This document shows, in pieces, positions 24,423 through 33,055 of a stretch of 33,156 nucleotides of DNA (positions are counted from its first letter, which is position 1; each line of letters opens with the position of its first letter). The notes below the pieces were generated by a model, which searched no databases, had not been told where the DNA came from, and saw only the letters and a list, made by a program, of their open reading frames with translations. This DNA is from CAZAMT01 sp964486145 (GTDB lineage Bacteria > Bacteroidota > Bacteroidia > Bacteroidales > JAAAOM01). The DNA is taken from positions 1-33,156 of the forward strand of contig CAZAMT010000013.1 in the NCBI GenBank assembly GCA_964486145.1, given 5' to 3'. A program made the translations under genes and the position numbers.

Positions 24423-24788
24423 TTATAATACTTCAGGTGCCAATGAAATAATTTTCATATACTGATCACGAAGTTCTCTGGCAACAGGACCGAAAATGCG
24501 TGTACCTCTCATTTCGCCAAGGTTATTTAAAAGTACGACAGCATTATCATCAAACCTGATATAAGAACCATCTATACGTCGGATTTCTTTCCTTGTGCGA
24601 ACAACAACCGCTTTTGAAACTGTTCCTTTCTTGATCTCACCGGAAGGTATGGCGCTTTTAACAGTAACAACTATTTTATCACCAACCGAGGCATATCTTT
24701 TTTTGGTACCTCCCAGCACTCTCACACAGAGTACCTCTTTGGCCCCGCTGTTATCTGCAACTGCTAATTTACTTTCTTGTTGTATCAT
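24423..24788 (-). CDS. rplN: 50S ribosomal protein L14
   Basis: This 121-residue protein lies at the subunit interface by L19. It begins MIQQESKLAVADNSGAKEVL and contains the conserved RFDDNAVVLLNNLGEMRGTR and FGPVARELR. It starts 2 nt after rpsQ. Confidence 0.99.
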   Translation of the reverse strand: MIQQESKLAVADNSGAKEVLCVRVLGGTKKRYASVGDKIVVTVKSAIPSGEIKKGTVSKAVVVRTRKEIRRIDGSYIRFDDNAVVLLNNLGEMRGTRIFGPVARELRDQYMKIISLAPEVL

Positions 24789-24790
24789 GA

Positions 24791-25051
24791 CTATTTAGCT
24801 CTTTCTAATATTTCAACCAATCTCCATGTTTTATTTTTGCTCAGTGGGCGCGTCTCCATAATTTTGACAATATCACCAATGTTACTTTCATTTTTACCGT
24901 CGTGCGCCATAAATTTTGATGTATGGTTAACAAATTTACCATATATGGGGTGCTTAACTTTCGTTTTCACCGCAATTACAATGGACTTATCCATTTTGTT
25001 GCTAACAACGATGCCAACCCGTTCTTTGCGTAAATTCCTATTATTTTCCAT
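24791..25051 (-). CDS. rpsQ: 30S ribosomal protein S17
   Basis: This 86-residue OB-fold protein binds 16S rRNA early in assembly. The core KERVGIVVSNKMDKSIVIAV and the signature GDIVKIMETRPLSKNKTWRL are diagnostic. Confidence 0.99.
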   Translation of the reverse strand: MENNRNLRKERVGIVVSNKMDKSIVIAVKTKVKHPIYGKFVNHTSKFMAHDGKNESNIGDIVKIMETRPLSKNKTWRLVEILERAK

Positions 25052-25062
25052 TGATTCTTAAA

Positions 25063-25263
25063 CTATTTCGTTTCTTCAAGTTGTCTTTTTCGCAGCTCAG
25101 TTTTTAACCTGGCGATGTTTTTTCGAGTATCCTTTATTTTCATGGGATTGTCCAATGGAGAAACAGCATGGTTCAAACGTTGCTTAACCAAAAAGCTTTC
25201 CTCATTTTCGATGCGTTCTATCAATTCCGCGGTTGTTAATTCCCTTACTTCTGAGTTCTTCAT
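25063..25263 (-). CDS. rpmC: 50S ribosomal protein L29
   Basis: This 66-residue helical hairpin protein lies next to the exit tunnel. Features are VRELTTAELIERIENEE at the start and the family motif NPMKIKDTRKNIARLKTEL at the end. It is in the standard place between rplP and rpsQ. Confidence 0.98.
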   Translation of the reverse strand: MKNSEVRELTTAELIERIENEESFLVKQRLNHAVSPLDNPMKIKDTRKNIARLKTELRKRQLEETK

Positions 25264-25284
25264 GATTCAATATATTGAACAATT

Positions 25285-25704
25285 TTATTCAGCATAATCT
25301 TTACGTACAACAAACTTTGTTGTAATGGGCAGTTTTTGCGCTGCCAGGCGAAGTGCTTCCTTGGCTACTTCAAAGGGTACACCTTCGGCTTCGATAATGA
25401 CCCGACCCGGTGTTACGGGGGCAACGAATCCTTCCGGAGCACCTTTTCCTTTACCCATCCGAACCTCTGCCGGCTTTTTTGTAATCGGCTTATCGGGGAA
25501 AATACGTATCCATATTTGTCCTTCACGTTTCATATAACGTGTTACTGCCTGCCGCGCTGCTTCAAGTTGTCTACCTGTAATCCATGCCGACTGCAACGCT
25601 TTTATCCCAAAAGAGCCAAAAGCGAGTTGGTTACCGCGCTGGGCATTTCCTTTCATCCGCCCTTTTTGCCTTCTTCTGAATTTTGTTTTCTTTGGTTGTA
25701 ACAT
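25285..25704 (-). CDS. rplP: 50S ribosomal protein L16
   Basis: This 139-residue protein helps shape the A-site tRNA region of the 50S. It begins MLQPKKTKFRRRQKGRMKGN and carries the signatures GRQLEAARQAVTRYMKREG and RMGKGKGAPEGFVAPV. Confidence 0.99.
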   Translation of the reverse strand: MLQPKKTKFRRRQKGRMKGNAQRGNQLAFGSFGIKALQSAWITGRQLEAARQAVTRYMKREGQIWIRIFPDKPITKKPAEVRMGKGKGAPEGFVAPVTPGRVIIEAEGVPFEVAKEALRLAAQKLPITTKFVVRKDYAE

Positions 25705-25738
25705 CTTGTTTACAAATTATCTGTGCAATCCAATTGTC

Positions 25739-26434
25739 TTATTTTCTTCTTTTCTTAAATCCTTTTGGCTTTGTACCTTTCGAACCGATATTCGGAGAGA
25801 GATCGCGTTTGCCATAAACTTCGCCATTGCATATCCATACTTTTACACCTATCAGGCCAACCTTTGTAAGTGCCTCTGCAAGAGCATAATCCACATCTGC
25901 CCTTAGCGTGTGCAATGGAATTCTACCTTCTTTATAGGTTTCAGTACGAGCCATTTCAGCACCACCTAATCTTCCTGAAACCAATACTTTAATTCCTTCA
26001 GCTCCCATTCGCATTGTTGATGCCATGGCCATTTTCACAGCTCTTCTGTAGGAGATTTTACCTTCTACCTGTCTTGCAACATTATTGGCAACGATGGTAG
26101 CATCAAGTTCAGGTCGTTTCACTTCAAAAATATTGATTTGAACCTCCTTCTTGGTTATCTTCTTTAGTTCCTCTTTTAACTTATCAACTTCCTGTCCGCC
26201 TTTTCCGATGATAATACCGGGGCGAGCTGTATTAACAGTAACGGTAATAAGCTTTAATGTCCGTTCAATGATTATTTTGGAAACACTTGCTTTGGCCAGA
26301 CGGGCATTCAGGTATTCCCTGATTTTGAAATCTTCAACCAGTTTGTCGGCATAGTTTCTTCCGCCGAACCAGTTTGAGTCCCATCCTCTGATGATTCCTA
26401 ATCTATTTCCTATTGGATTTACTTTTTGTCCCAT
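25739..26434 (-). CDS. rpsC: 30S ribosomal protein S3
   Basis: This 231-residue protein is part of the mRNA entry channel and helicase activity. It has the KH domain with ARPGIIIGKGGQEVDKLKEE (about 71-90) and the C-terminal signature GRLGGAEMARTETYKEGRIP. It starts 6 nt after rplV and ends in a basic KGTKPKGFKKRRK tail. Confidence 0.99.
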   Translation of the reverse strand: MGQKVNPIGNRLGIIRGWDSNWFGGRNYADKLVEDFKIREYLNARLAKASVSKIIIERTLKLITVTVNTARPGIIIGKGGQEVDKLKEELKKITKKEVQINIFEVKRPELDATIVANNVARQVEGKISYRRAVKMAMASTMRMGAEGIKVLVSGRLGGAEMARTETYKEGRIPLHTLRADVDYALAEALTKVGLIGVKVWICNGEVYGKRDLSPNIGSKGTKPKGFKKRRK

Positions 26435-26440
26435 TGAGCA

Positions 26441-26863
26441 TTAATTTGTTTCAGTTTCTTCTGCATTTACCTTTATGCTATCCACAACCAGGGTAACGTG
26501 ATTTGACCTTTTGCGAATTCGATGCGCACGTCCCTGAGGCGCTGGTCGAATTCTTTTCAATGTTCTGGCCTGATCAACGTATGCTTCTTTGACGAATAAA
26601 TTTGCTTCTTCCAAACGAACACCTTCGTTTTTGTTTTGCCAGTTGGCAATGGCAGATAAAAGAAGTTTTTCAACATCCTTCGCGGCATCCTTCGAGGTGA
26701 ATTTTAACACATCCAGTGCTCTGTTAACTTCCATTCCGCGAATCATGTCAATGACCAATCGCATTTTGCGCGGCGAAGAAGGACAATTTCTTAAAACCGC
26801 AAAATATTGGTTTTCCCTCTCTTCTTTTCGTTGTTCTGCTGTATTTCTTTTTCTAGCACCCAT
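26441..26863 (-). CDS. rplV: 50S ribosomal protein L22
   Basis: This 140-residue protein lines the peptide exit tunnel through its beta-hairpin. The core runs from YFAVLRNCPSSPRKMRLVID to RIRPAPQGRAHRIRKRSNHV. It is about 30 residues longer than E. coli L22, with a charged N-terminal extension (GARKRNTAEQRKEEREN) and a short C-terminal one. Confidence 0.99.
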   Translation of the reverse strand: MGARKRNTAEQRKEERENQYFAVLRNCPSSPRKMRLVIDMIRGMEVNRALDVLKFTSKDAAKDVEKLLLSAIANWQNKNEGVRLEEANLFVKEAYVDQARTLKRIRPAPQGRAHRIRKRSNHVTLVVDSIKVNAEETETN

Positions 26864-26896
26864 TGTTATTTGTTATATCATTCGGTGTTACAATCA

Positions 26897-27163
26897 TTAC
26901 TTTCTGTTACCGGCATGTCCTCTGAACAACCGTGTTGGTGCAAATTCACCAAGTTTATGTCCAACCATATTTTCAGTAATATAAACTGGTATGAACTTAT
27001 TCCCGTTGTGAACAGCAATTGTATGTCCAACAAAATCGGGTAAAACCATTGATCTTCTTGACCATGTTTTAATCACCGACTTTTTGCCGGAATCGTTCAT
27101 GTCCGAAATCCTCTTTTCGATCTTAAAATCTACAAAAGGACCTTTTTTAATTGATCTACTCAT
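26897..27163 (-). CDS. rpsS: 30S ribosomal protein S19
   Basis: This 88-residue protein of the 30S head contacts S13 and the A-site tRNA. The start MSRSIKKGPFVDFKIEKRI and the signature VGHTIAVHNGNKFIPVYI.ENMVGHKLGEF are canonical. Confidence 0.99.
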   Translation of the reverse strand: MSRSIKKGPFVDFKIEKRISDMNDSGKKSVIKTWSRRSMVLPDFVGHTIAVHNGNKFIPVYITENMVGHKLGEFAPTRLFRGHAGNRK

Positions 27164-27174
27164 GTTATTCTATA

Positions 27175-28005
27175 TTACTTTTTCGTCTTTCTTCTTTCAA
27201 TAATAAACTTATCAGATTTCTTCTTTTTAGACCGTGTTTTATATCCTTTGGAAATTTTTCCTGTTCGAGATCTTGGATGACCACCGGATGCTCGTCCTTC
27301 ACCACCACCCATCGGGTGATCCACCGGGTTCATTGCCACACCTCGCACTCTTGGACGTCGTCCTAACCACCTGGATCGTCCTGCTTTACCGGATCGCTCA
27401 AGGCCGTGGTCCGAATTTGATACCGTACCGATGGTGGCCTTACAGGTAATAAGTACCATGCGTGATTCACCGGAGGGAAGTTTGATAATGGCATATTTAC
27501 CATCCCTGGAAGTTAACTGTGCATATGCACCGGCGCTTCTGGCCAATACACCTCCCTGTCCGGGATGTAACTCAATATTATGAATTACTGTACCCAACGG
27601 AATATCCGATAAATATAACGCATTTCCCACTTCAGGTGCAATTTTCGAACCCGACAGCACTTTCTGTCCTACCTTTAATCCATTGGGAGCGATAATATAG
27701 CGTTTCTCGCCATCATCATAAATGCACAAGGCAATTCTTGCTGTCCTGTTAGGATCATACTCAATGGATTCCACTATTGCAGGTACACCTTCTTTATCCC
27801 GGGCAAAATCGATAATTCTATACCTCTTTTTATGACCACCACCAACGTAGCGGACGGTCATTTTTCCTGCACTGTTTCTACCGCCGGATTTCTTCAGCGG
27901 AGCAAGCAGTGACTTTTCGGGCTTCGACTTTGTGATCTCGTCAAATGTACTAACTATCTTATGTCTTTGTCCTGGTGTTACAGGTTTTAATTTTCTTACA
28001 GCCAT
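27175..28005 (-). CDS. rplB: 50S ribosomal protein L2
   Basis: This 276-residue protein is needed for subunit joining and peptidyl-transferase function. It contains the RNA-binding core and the signature AMNPVDHPMGGGEGRASGGH with the invariant H230. The M after HP, where E. coli has H, is in my memory usual in Bacteroidota. The basic tail (RSKKKKSDKFIIERRKTKK) is intact. Confidence 0.99.
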   Translation of the reverse strand: MAVRKLKPVTPGQRHKIVSTFDEITKSKPEKSLLAPLKKSGGRNSAGKMTVRYVGGGHKKRYRIIDFARDKEGVPAIVESIEYDPNRTARIALCIYDDGEKRYIIAPNGLKVGQKVLSGSKIAPEVGNALYLSDIPLGTVIHNIELHPGQGGVLARSAGAYAQLTSRDGKYAIIKLPSGESRMVLITCKATIGTVSNSDHGLERSGKAGRSRWLGRRPRVRGVAMNPVDHPMGGGEGRASGGHPRSRTGKISKGYKTRSKKKKSDKFIIERRKTKK

Positions 28006-28010
28006 GTTAA

Positions 28011-28301
28011 TTAGATATTGCTATAAAAATCAATCGTTTCTCCTTCAGCCAATGTAATTATTGCCTTTTTAAATGCTTTCGTTTTTCCTCTCTGGAAACC
28101 GGTTTTTGTATACCTGGTTTTCGTTTTGCCACCGTATTTCATGGTATTTACTGCATCTACCGACACGCCATAAAGCTCTTCTATTGCCTTTTGTATCTGC
28201 AGCTTATTGGCCTTTTTGTCGACAATAAAGCCATACCGGTTCAGGGTATCTCCCAACGTGGTCATTTTTTCTGTTACAATTGGCTTTAATAATACTTCCA
28301 T
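28011..28301 (-). CDS. rplW: 50S ribosomal protein L23
   Basis: This 96-residue protein lies at the exit of the peptide tunnel and docks signal recognition particle and trigger factor. It shows VLLKPIVTEKMTTLGDT, the KANKLQIQKAIEELYGV helix and VNTMKYGGKTK. It starts 15 nt after rplD. Confidence 0.98.
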   Translation of the reverse strand: MEVLLKPIVTEKMTTLGDTLNRYGFIVDKKANKLQIQKAIEELYGVSVDAVNTMKYGGKTKTRYTKTGFQRGKTKAFKKAIITLAEGETIDFYSNI

Positions 28302-28316
28302 TATACTAATATTTAT

Positions 28317-28940
28317 TTATGCCTTTTCCTGTAATTGATTCAACGAACTTTCAACAAAAAGCAATGCAGATGCATTCATTATTTTGTAAGTATTTAGCTC
28401 TGACAAAGTAATTACCTCGGTGCCAGGGATATTTCTTGATGATAAAACCAGGTTTCGATTTGGTTGAGCTAGCACAAGCAATGATTTTTTACTATCCACT
28501 TCAAGGTTATTTATCATACTTACATAATCCTTTGTTTTTGGTGCTTCAAAATTAAAATCCTCAAGAATTTTAATTTCGTTAAGTTTAGCTTTATATGACA
28601 GCGCTGAAAATCTTGCAAGCCTTTTAACTTTTTTATTCAATTTAAACCGGTAATCTCTCGGGCTTGGCCCAAAAGTTCGTCCCCCGCCCCGAAAAATGGG
28701 TGATTTGATATCTCCGGCACGAGCAGTTCCGGTACCTTTTTGTCTTTTAATCTTTTTGGTACTTCCAACCACTTCACTGCGTTCTTTTGACTTATGCGTA
28801 CCCTGTCGTTTGTTTGCGAGCAGTTGCTTAACTTCCAGGTATATTGCATGATCGTTGGGTTCCAATCCAAAGATGGTATCCTTCAATTCAACCTTTTTAC
28901 CGGTATCTTCACCAGCTATGTTTAAAACTGTTAATTCCAT
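28317..28940 (-). CDS. rplD: 50S ribosomal protein L4
   Basis: This 207-residue protein has a globular domain and a long loop reaching the exit-tunnel constriction (KKIKRQKGTGTARAG, about 63-77, to GGRTFGPSPRDYRFK). In E. coli L4 also represses the S10 operon through the mRNA leader; here rpsJ is preceded by only 24 nt after fusA, leaving no room for such a leader. Confidence 0.99.
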   Translation of the reverse strand: MELTVLNIAGEDTGKKVELKDTIFGLEPNDHAIYLEVKQLLANKRQGTHKSKERSEVVGSTKKIKRQKGTGTARAGDIKSPIFRGGGRTFGPSPRDYRFKLNKKVKRLARFSALSYKAKLNEIKILEDFNFEAPKTKDYVSMINNLEVDSKKSLLVLAQPNRNLVLSSRNIPGTEVITLSELNTYKIMNASALLFVESSLNQLQEKA

Positions 28941-28956
28941 GTTACCGACATTTTAT

Positions 28957-29586
28957 TTATACCCTTTCAGGGCTTTCTACAATCACATACGAACCTTTTG
29001 AACCAGGCACTGCACCATTCAGCAACAACAGGTTCTTTTCAGGGATAATTTTCACAATTTTCAGGTTAATAACCTTTACATTATTACCACCATCACGACC
29101 GGCCATTCTCATTCCTTTGAACACCCTGGAAGGATATGATGAAGCACCCAATGAACCGGGAGCTCTGTTTCGGTTATGCTGACCATGTGTAGCATCGTTT
29201 ACACCTCTAAAGTCGTGTCTTTTAACAACACCCTGGAAACCTTTACCTTTGCTAACACCCTTAACATCTAACCAAATATCATTTTTAAAGTAATCAACTG
29301 TAATAATATCGCCCACTTTCCAATCTTTTACGAAGCCTTTCAGTTCGATCATTCTATTTTTTGGTGTTGTTCCTGCCTTTTTAAAATGTCCTATCATGGC
29401 CTTCGGGGTATGTTTTTCTTTTTTCTCTCCAAACGCCAACTGAATTGCATCATAGCCATCTGTTTCCTCAGATTTAATCTGGGTAACAATGCAAGGCCCT
29501 GCTTCAATTACTGTGCAAGCAAGATTGTTTCCGTTATCGTCGAAAACAGAGGTCATACCCACTTTTTTTCCAATTAATCCTGGCAT
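28957..29586 (-). CDS. rplC: 50S ribosomal protein L3
   Basis: This 209-residue protein starts 50S assembly and reaches the peptidyl-transferase centre. Signatures are MPGLIGKKVGMTSVFDDNGN, VSKGKGFQGVVKRHDFRG and FKGMRMAGRDG. In E. coli a glutamine in the GQNQTPG stretch is methylated by PrmB; here the matching stretch is GASSYPS, so that site is missing. Confidence 0.99.
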   Translation of the reverse strand: MPGLIGKKVGMTSVFDDNGNNLACTVIEAGPCIVTQIKSEETDGYDAIQLAFGEKKEKHTPKAMIGHFKKAGTTPKNRMIELKGFVKDWKVGDIITVDYFKNDIWLDVKGVSKGKGFQGVVKRHDFRGVNDATHGQHNRNRAPGSLGASSYPSRVFKGMRMAGRDGGNNVKVINLKIVKIIPEKNLLLLNGAVPGSKGSYVIVESPERV

Positions 29587-29606
29587 TTTATTATTTGTTT
29601 ATATTA

Positions 29607-29912
29607 TCAAACTTTTATTTCTACTTCCACACCACTGGGCAATTCAAGCTTCATTAATGCATCAATGGTTTTCGGAGTGGAACTGTAAATATCCAAAAGT
29701 CTTTTAAATGAACTAAGTTGAAATTGTTCTCTTGACTTTTTGTTCACAAAAGGTGAACGCAATACCGTGAATATCCGTTTATGCGTTGGAAGAGGTATTG
29801 GCCCGCTTACAACCGCACCTGTCGTTTTAACAGTTTTCACAATTTTCTCTGCTGATTTATCAACCAGATTGTGATCGTACGACTTCAGTTTTATTCTAAT
29901 CTTTTGGCTCAT
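29607..29912 (-). CDS. rpsJ: 30S ribosomal protein S10
   Basis: This 101-residue protein of the 30S head also takes part in transcription antitermination with NusB. It begins MSQKIRIKLKSYDHNLVDKS and has the signature SGPIPLPTHKRIFTVLRSPF. It follows fusA by 24 nt, so the str and S10 clusters are joined without tuf. Confidence 0.99.
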   Translation of the reverse strand: MSQKIRIKLKSYDHNLVDKSAEKIVKTVKTTGAVVSGPIPLPTHKRIFTVLRSPFVNKKSREQFQLSSFKRLLDIYSSTPKTIDALMKLELPSGVEVEIKV

Positions 29913-29936
29913 TCGTAATTTCTATTGTATAATAAA

Positions 29937-32048
29937 TTATGCAAATGCTGATTTACCTGTTATTTTTTCAATGACTTCCTTTGCAATATCCTCGGGAACT
30001 TCATCATAATGTGAAAATTCCATGGTTGACACAGCTCTCCCCGAAGTAAGTGTTCTTAAAACGGTAACATAACCGAATTTTTCTGAAAGCGGTACTTTTG
30101 CTTTAATAACGCGTGCACCTGCTCTTGATTCCATTCCTTCAACTTTACCTCTTCTCCTGTTGAAATCAGAAATAACATCCCCCATGTAATCTTCTGGTGT
30201 AACAACTTCAGCTGACATTATAGGTTCAAGCAATACTGGCTTTAATTTGGAAGCTACGTTTTTAAATGCCTGTTTGGCACAAATTTCAAATGATAGCTGA
30301 TCAGAATCAACGGGATGGTACGAACCATCTTTTAGTACAACCTTTAAGCTATCGAGCGGATAACCTGCAAGTGGACCATTTCTCATAGCTTCTTTAAATC
30401 CCTTCTCTATAGACGGAATGTATTCTTTTGGTATGTTTCCTCCTTTTATTTCATCAACAAACTGGAGTCCCTCCGAATCATCTTCCACAGGTCCGATTTC
30501 TATTTGGATATCGGCAAACTTACCTCTACCACCGGTTTGTTTCTTAAACACTTCCCTGTGTTTAACAGACATCGTAATAGCCTCTTTGTAAGCAACCTGC
30601 GGTGTTCCTTTGTTACAATCCACTTTGAATTCCCGTTGCAATCTGTCAAGGAGGATTTCAAGGTGAAGTTCACCCATTCCATTTATTATTGTCTGTCCTG
30701 AATCCTCATCCATTTTTACAGTGAAGGTTGGATCTTCTTCAGAAAGCTTGGCAAGTGCCATGCCCAGCTTGTCGATATCTTTTTGTGTTTTTGGTTCGAT
30801 GGCTACGCTGATCACTGGATCCGGAAAAGTCATCGTTTCCAGGGCAATTGGTTTTTTGATATCACAAAGCGTATCACCAGTCCTCAAATCTTTAAATCCC
30901 ACAGCCCCACAAATATCACCGGGGCCAATTTCTTCTTTAGGAATTTGTTTGTTTGCATGCATCTGATACAAACGTGAAATTCTTTCTTTCTTTCCGGTTC
31001 GCGGATTCAATACCTGATCCCCAGACCGCAGAACACCGGAATATACCCTTGTATAAACGAGTCGACCCACGTACGGATCTGTAGCAATTTTAAACGCTAA
31101 TGCTGAAAGCGGTTCACTTTCAGATGGTTCCCTGGTTATTTCTTTACTCTCATCATCCGGATCCATTCCCTTAACAGACCCAACATCCAATGGGCTTGGC
31201 AGTAAAGAAGTTACAGCATCCAACAAGCGTTGAATACCTTTATTTTTAAATGCTGCGCCACACAATACCGGTACAATTTCAAGCCGAATGGTAGCCCTTC
31301 TTGTGGCTTCCATAAATTCTTCAACGGTAATGGATTCTCTGTTTTCAAAAAACCGTTCCAGTAAGGCATCATCGGAAACACAAACTGCTTCAATGAGTTT
31401 CTCCCGCCACTCTTCAACGGTGTCCTTCATATCCTCTGGAACTTCCTCATAATCATACTTCATTCCCAACGTTTCATCTTCTTTCCAGATGATTGCTTTT
31501 CTTTCGATGAGATCGATTACCCCGGTGAAAGAGTCTTCGGCACCGATTGGAATTTGAAGAGGTACAGGGTTTGCACCGAGTTTATCTTCAATTTGTTGAA
31601 CAACGCTGAAAAAATCAGCTCCAACCCGGTCCATTTTGTTAACAAAGGCCAATCTGGGAACATTGTACTTATTGGCCTGTCTCCAAACGGTTTCAGATTG
31701 CGGTTCAACACCACCCACTGCACAAAAAACAGCGATGGCTCCATCCAAAACCCTCAATGAACGTTCCACCTCGACGGTAAAATCAACGTGGCCCGGTGTA
31801 TCAATGATATTAACTTTATAATCCTGATTGTTGTATTTCCAAAATGCAGTAGTTGCGGCCGAGGTAATTGTAATTCCCCTTTCCTGCTCCTGGACCATCC
31901 AGTCCATGGTAGCAGCACCATCATGCACTTCTCCAATTCGATGGGTGATGCCAGTGTAAAACAGAACACGTTCTGTCGTGGTCGTTTTACCGGCATCAAT
32001 ATGTGCCATGATACCAATATTTCTGGTATATTTTAAATCTTTACTCAT
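29937..32048 (-). CDS. fusA: Elongation factor G
   Basis: This 703-residue GTPase drives translocation of tRNA and mRNA and, with RRF, ribosome recycling. The GTP-binding motifs are AHIDAGKT (15-22), the switch I RGIT (57-60), DTPGH (83-87) and NKMD (137-140). Domains II-V follow to a normal end (EKITGKSAFA). This is the full-length canonical copy. Gap to rpsG is 57 nt, the longest in the operon; no promoter consensus was recognised there. Confidence 0.99.
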   Translation of the reverse strand: MSKDLKYTRNIGIMAHIDAGKTTTTERVLFYTGITHRIGEVHDGAATMDWMVQEQERGITITSAATTAFWKYNNQDYKVNIIDTPGHVDFTVEVERSLRVLDGAIAVFCAVGGVEPQSETVWRQANKYNVPRLAFVNKMDRVGADFFSVVQQIEDKLGANPVPLQIPIGAEDSFTGVIDLIERKAIIWKEDETLGMKYDYEEVPEDMKDTVEEWREKLIEAVCVSDDALLERFFENRESITVEEFMEATRRATIRLEIVPVLCGAAFKNKGIQRLLDAVTSLLPSPLDVGSVKGMDPDDESKEITREPSESEPLSALAFKIATDPYVGRLVYTRVYSGVLRSGDQVLNPRTGKKERISRLYQMHANKQIPKEEIGPGDICGAVGFKDLRTGDTLCDIKKPIALETMTFPDPVISVAIEPKTQKDIDKLGMALAKLSEEDPTFTVKMDEDSGQTIINGMGELHLEILLDRLQREFKVDCNKGTPQVAYKEAITMSVKHREVFKKQTGGRGKFADIQIEIGPVEDDSEGLQFVDEIKGGNIPKEYIPSIEKGFKEAMRNGPLAGYPLDSLKVVLKDGSYHPVDSDQLSFEICAKQAFKNVASKLKPVLLEPIMSAEVVTPEDYMGDVISDFNRRRGKVEGMESRAGARVIKAKVPLSEKFGYVTVLRTLTSGRAVSTMEFSHYDEVPEDIAKEVIEKITGKSAFA

Positions 32049-32105
32049 TACGCTAATTATCAGCTAGCAAACTATATTTATAAAATCTATTCCTGTATGT
32101 AATTC

Positions 32106-32582
32106 TCAGAACCTAAAATGTGCAAACGCTTTATTTGCTTCTGCCATTCTGTGTGTATCTTCTTTCCTTTTATAAGCACCTCCTTCGGAGTTGTAAGCGG
32201 CTATTATTTCTGCTGCGAGTTTATCACTCATGCTTTTTCCGCTGCGCTTTCGTGCAAACATTATAAGGTTTTTCATGCTAATTGAAACCTTGCGTTCACC
32301 CCGAATTTCCATTGGCACCTGAAACGTTGCCCCACCAACCCGTCTACTCTTTACCTCAACTTGCGGTGTGACATTTTCCAGCGCCTTTTTCCAAATTTCC
32401 AAAACTGACTCTTCGCTGTCCTTCATTTTTTTCTCCACGATATTCAGGGCATCGTAAAACAATCCGTAGGAAATACTTTTTTTGCCCTGCTCCATCATGT
32501 TATTCACGAATTCGGTAACCAGAATATCGTTAAATTTTGGATCTGGTAATGTAATTCTCTTTTTTGGTTTTGACTTTCTCAT
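32106..32582 (-). CDS. rpsG: 30S ribosomal protein S7
   Basis: This 158-residue primary binder of the 16S 3' domain begins MRKSKPKKRITLPDPKFNDI and carries the family motifs FVNNMMEQGKKSISYGLFYDA and EVKSRRVGGATFQVPMEI. It follows rpsL by 14 nt. Confidence 0.99.
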   Translation of the reverse strand: MRKSKPKKRITLPDPKFNDILVTEFVNNMMEQGKKSISYGLFYDALNIVEKKMKDSEESVLEIWKKALENVTPQVEVKSRRVGGATFQVPMEIRGERKVSISMKNLIMFARKRSGKSMSDKLAAEIIAAYNSEGGAYKRKEDTHRMAEANKAFAHFRF

Positions 32583-32596
32583 CTTACAAAATCAAA

Positions 32597-32974
32597 TTAT
32601 TTTTTCTTTGGTCGTTTGGTTCCGTACTTCGATCTTCGTTGAGTTCTACCTTCAACACCAGAAGTATCAAGGGCTCCACGAATCAGGTGATAACGCACAC
32701 CTGGTAAATCTTTTACCCTTCCACCGCGAATCAACACGATGGAGTGTTCCTGAAGATTGTGTCCTTCACCAGGAATATACGCGTTTACTTCTTTTCCATT
32801 TGTTAAACGTACCCTTGCAACTTTCCTCATGGCTGAATTTGGTTTTTTTGGGGTTGTTGTATAAACCCTCACACAAACTCCCCTGCGCTGTGGACAAGCG
32901 TCAAGAGCGGGTGCTTTACTTTTCTCTTCAAGCCGGTTTCTGCCTTTTCTTACTAATTGCTGTATTGTTGGCAT
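32597..32974 (-). CDS. rpsL: 30S ribosomal protein S12
   Basis: This 125-residue decoding-centre protein is the first gene of the long operon. It begins MPTIQQLVRKGRNRLEEKSK. The streptomycin-relevant lysines are wild type: K43 in TPKKPNSA and K88 in GGRVKDLPGVRYH, followed by D89, the usual methylthiolation site. The ATG lies about 50 nt downstream of a consensus promoter. Confidence 0.99.
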   Translation of the reverse strand: MPTIQQLVRKGRNRLEEKSKAPALDACPQRRGVCVRVYTTTPKKPNSAMRKVARVRLTNGKEVNAYIPGEGHNLQEHSIVLIRGGRVKDLPGVRYHLIRGALDTSGVEGRTQRRSKYGTKRPKKK

Positions 32975-33025
32975 ATGTTATTAACTATCAATAAAAAAAT
33001 GTATTTCTATTCAAAAATCGGTTCG

Positions 33026-33055
33026 CAAAGGTAGAGTATTTTTTTTTAAATACAA
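33026..33055 (-). promoter_or_regulatory. Bacteroidota-type promoter of the str-S10-spc-alpha operon
   Basis: On the minus strand TTG (33055-33053) is followed after exactly 19 bp by TACCTTTG (33033-33026), a full match to the Bacteroidota sigma-70 consensus (-33 TTG, -7 TAnnTTTG). An A-tract fills the spacer. Transcription should start near 33019-33022, giving a leader of about 45 nt before rpsL. Confidence 0.85.
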
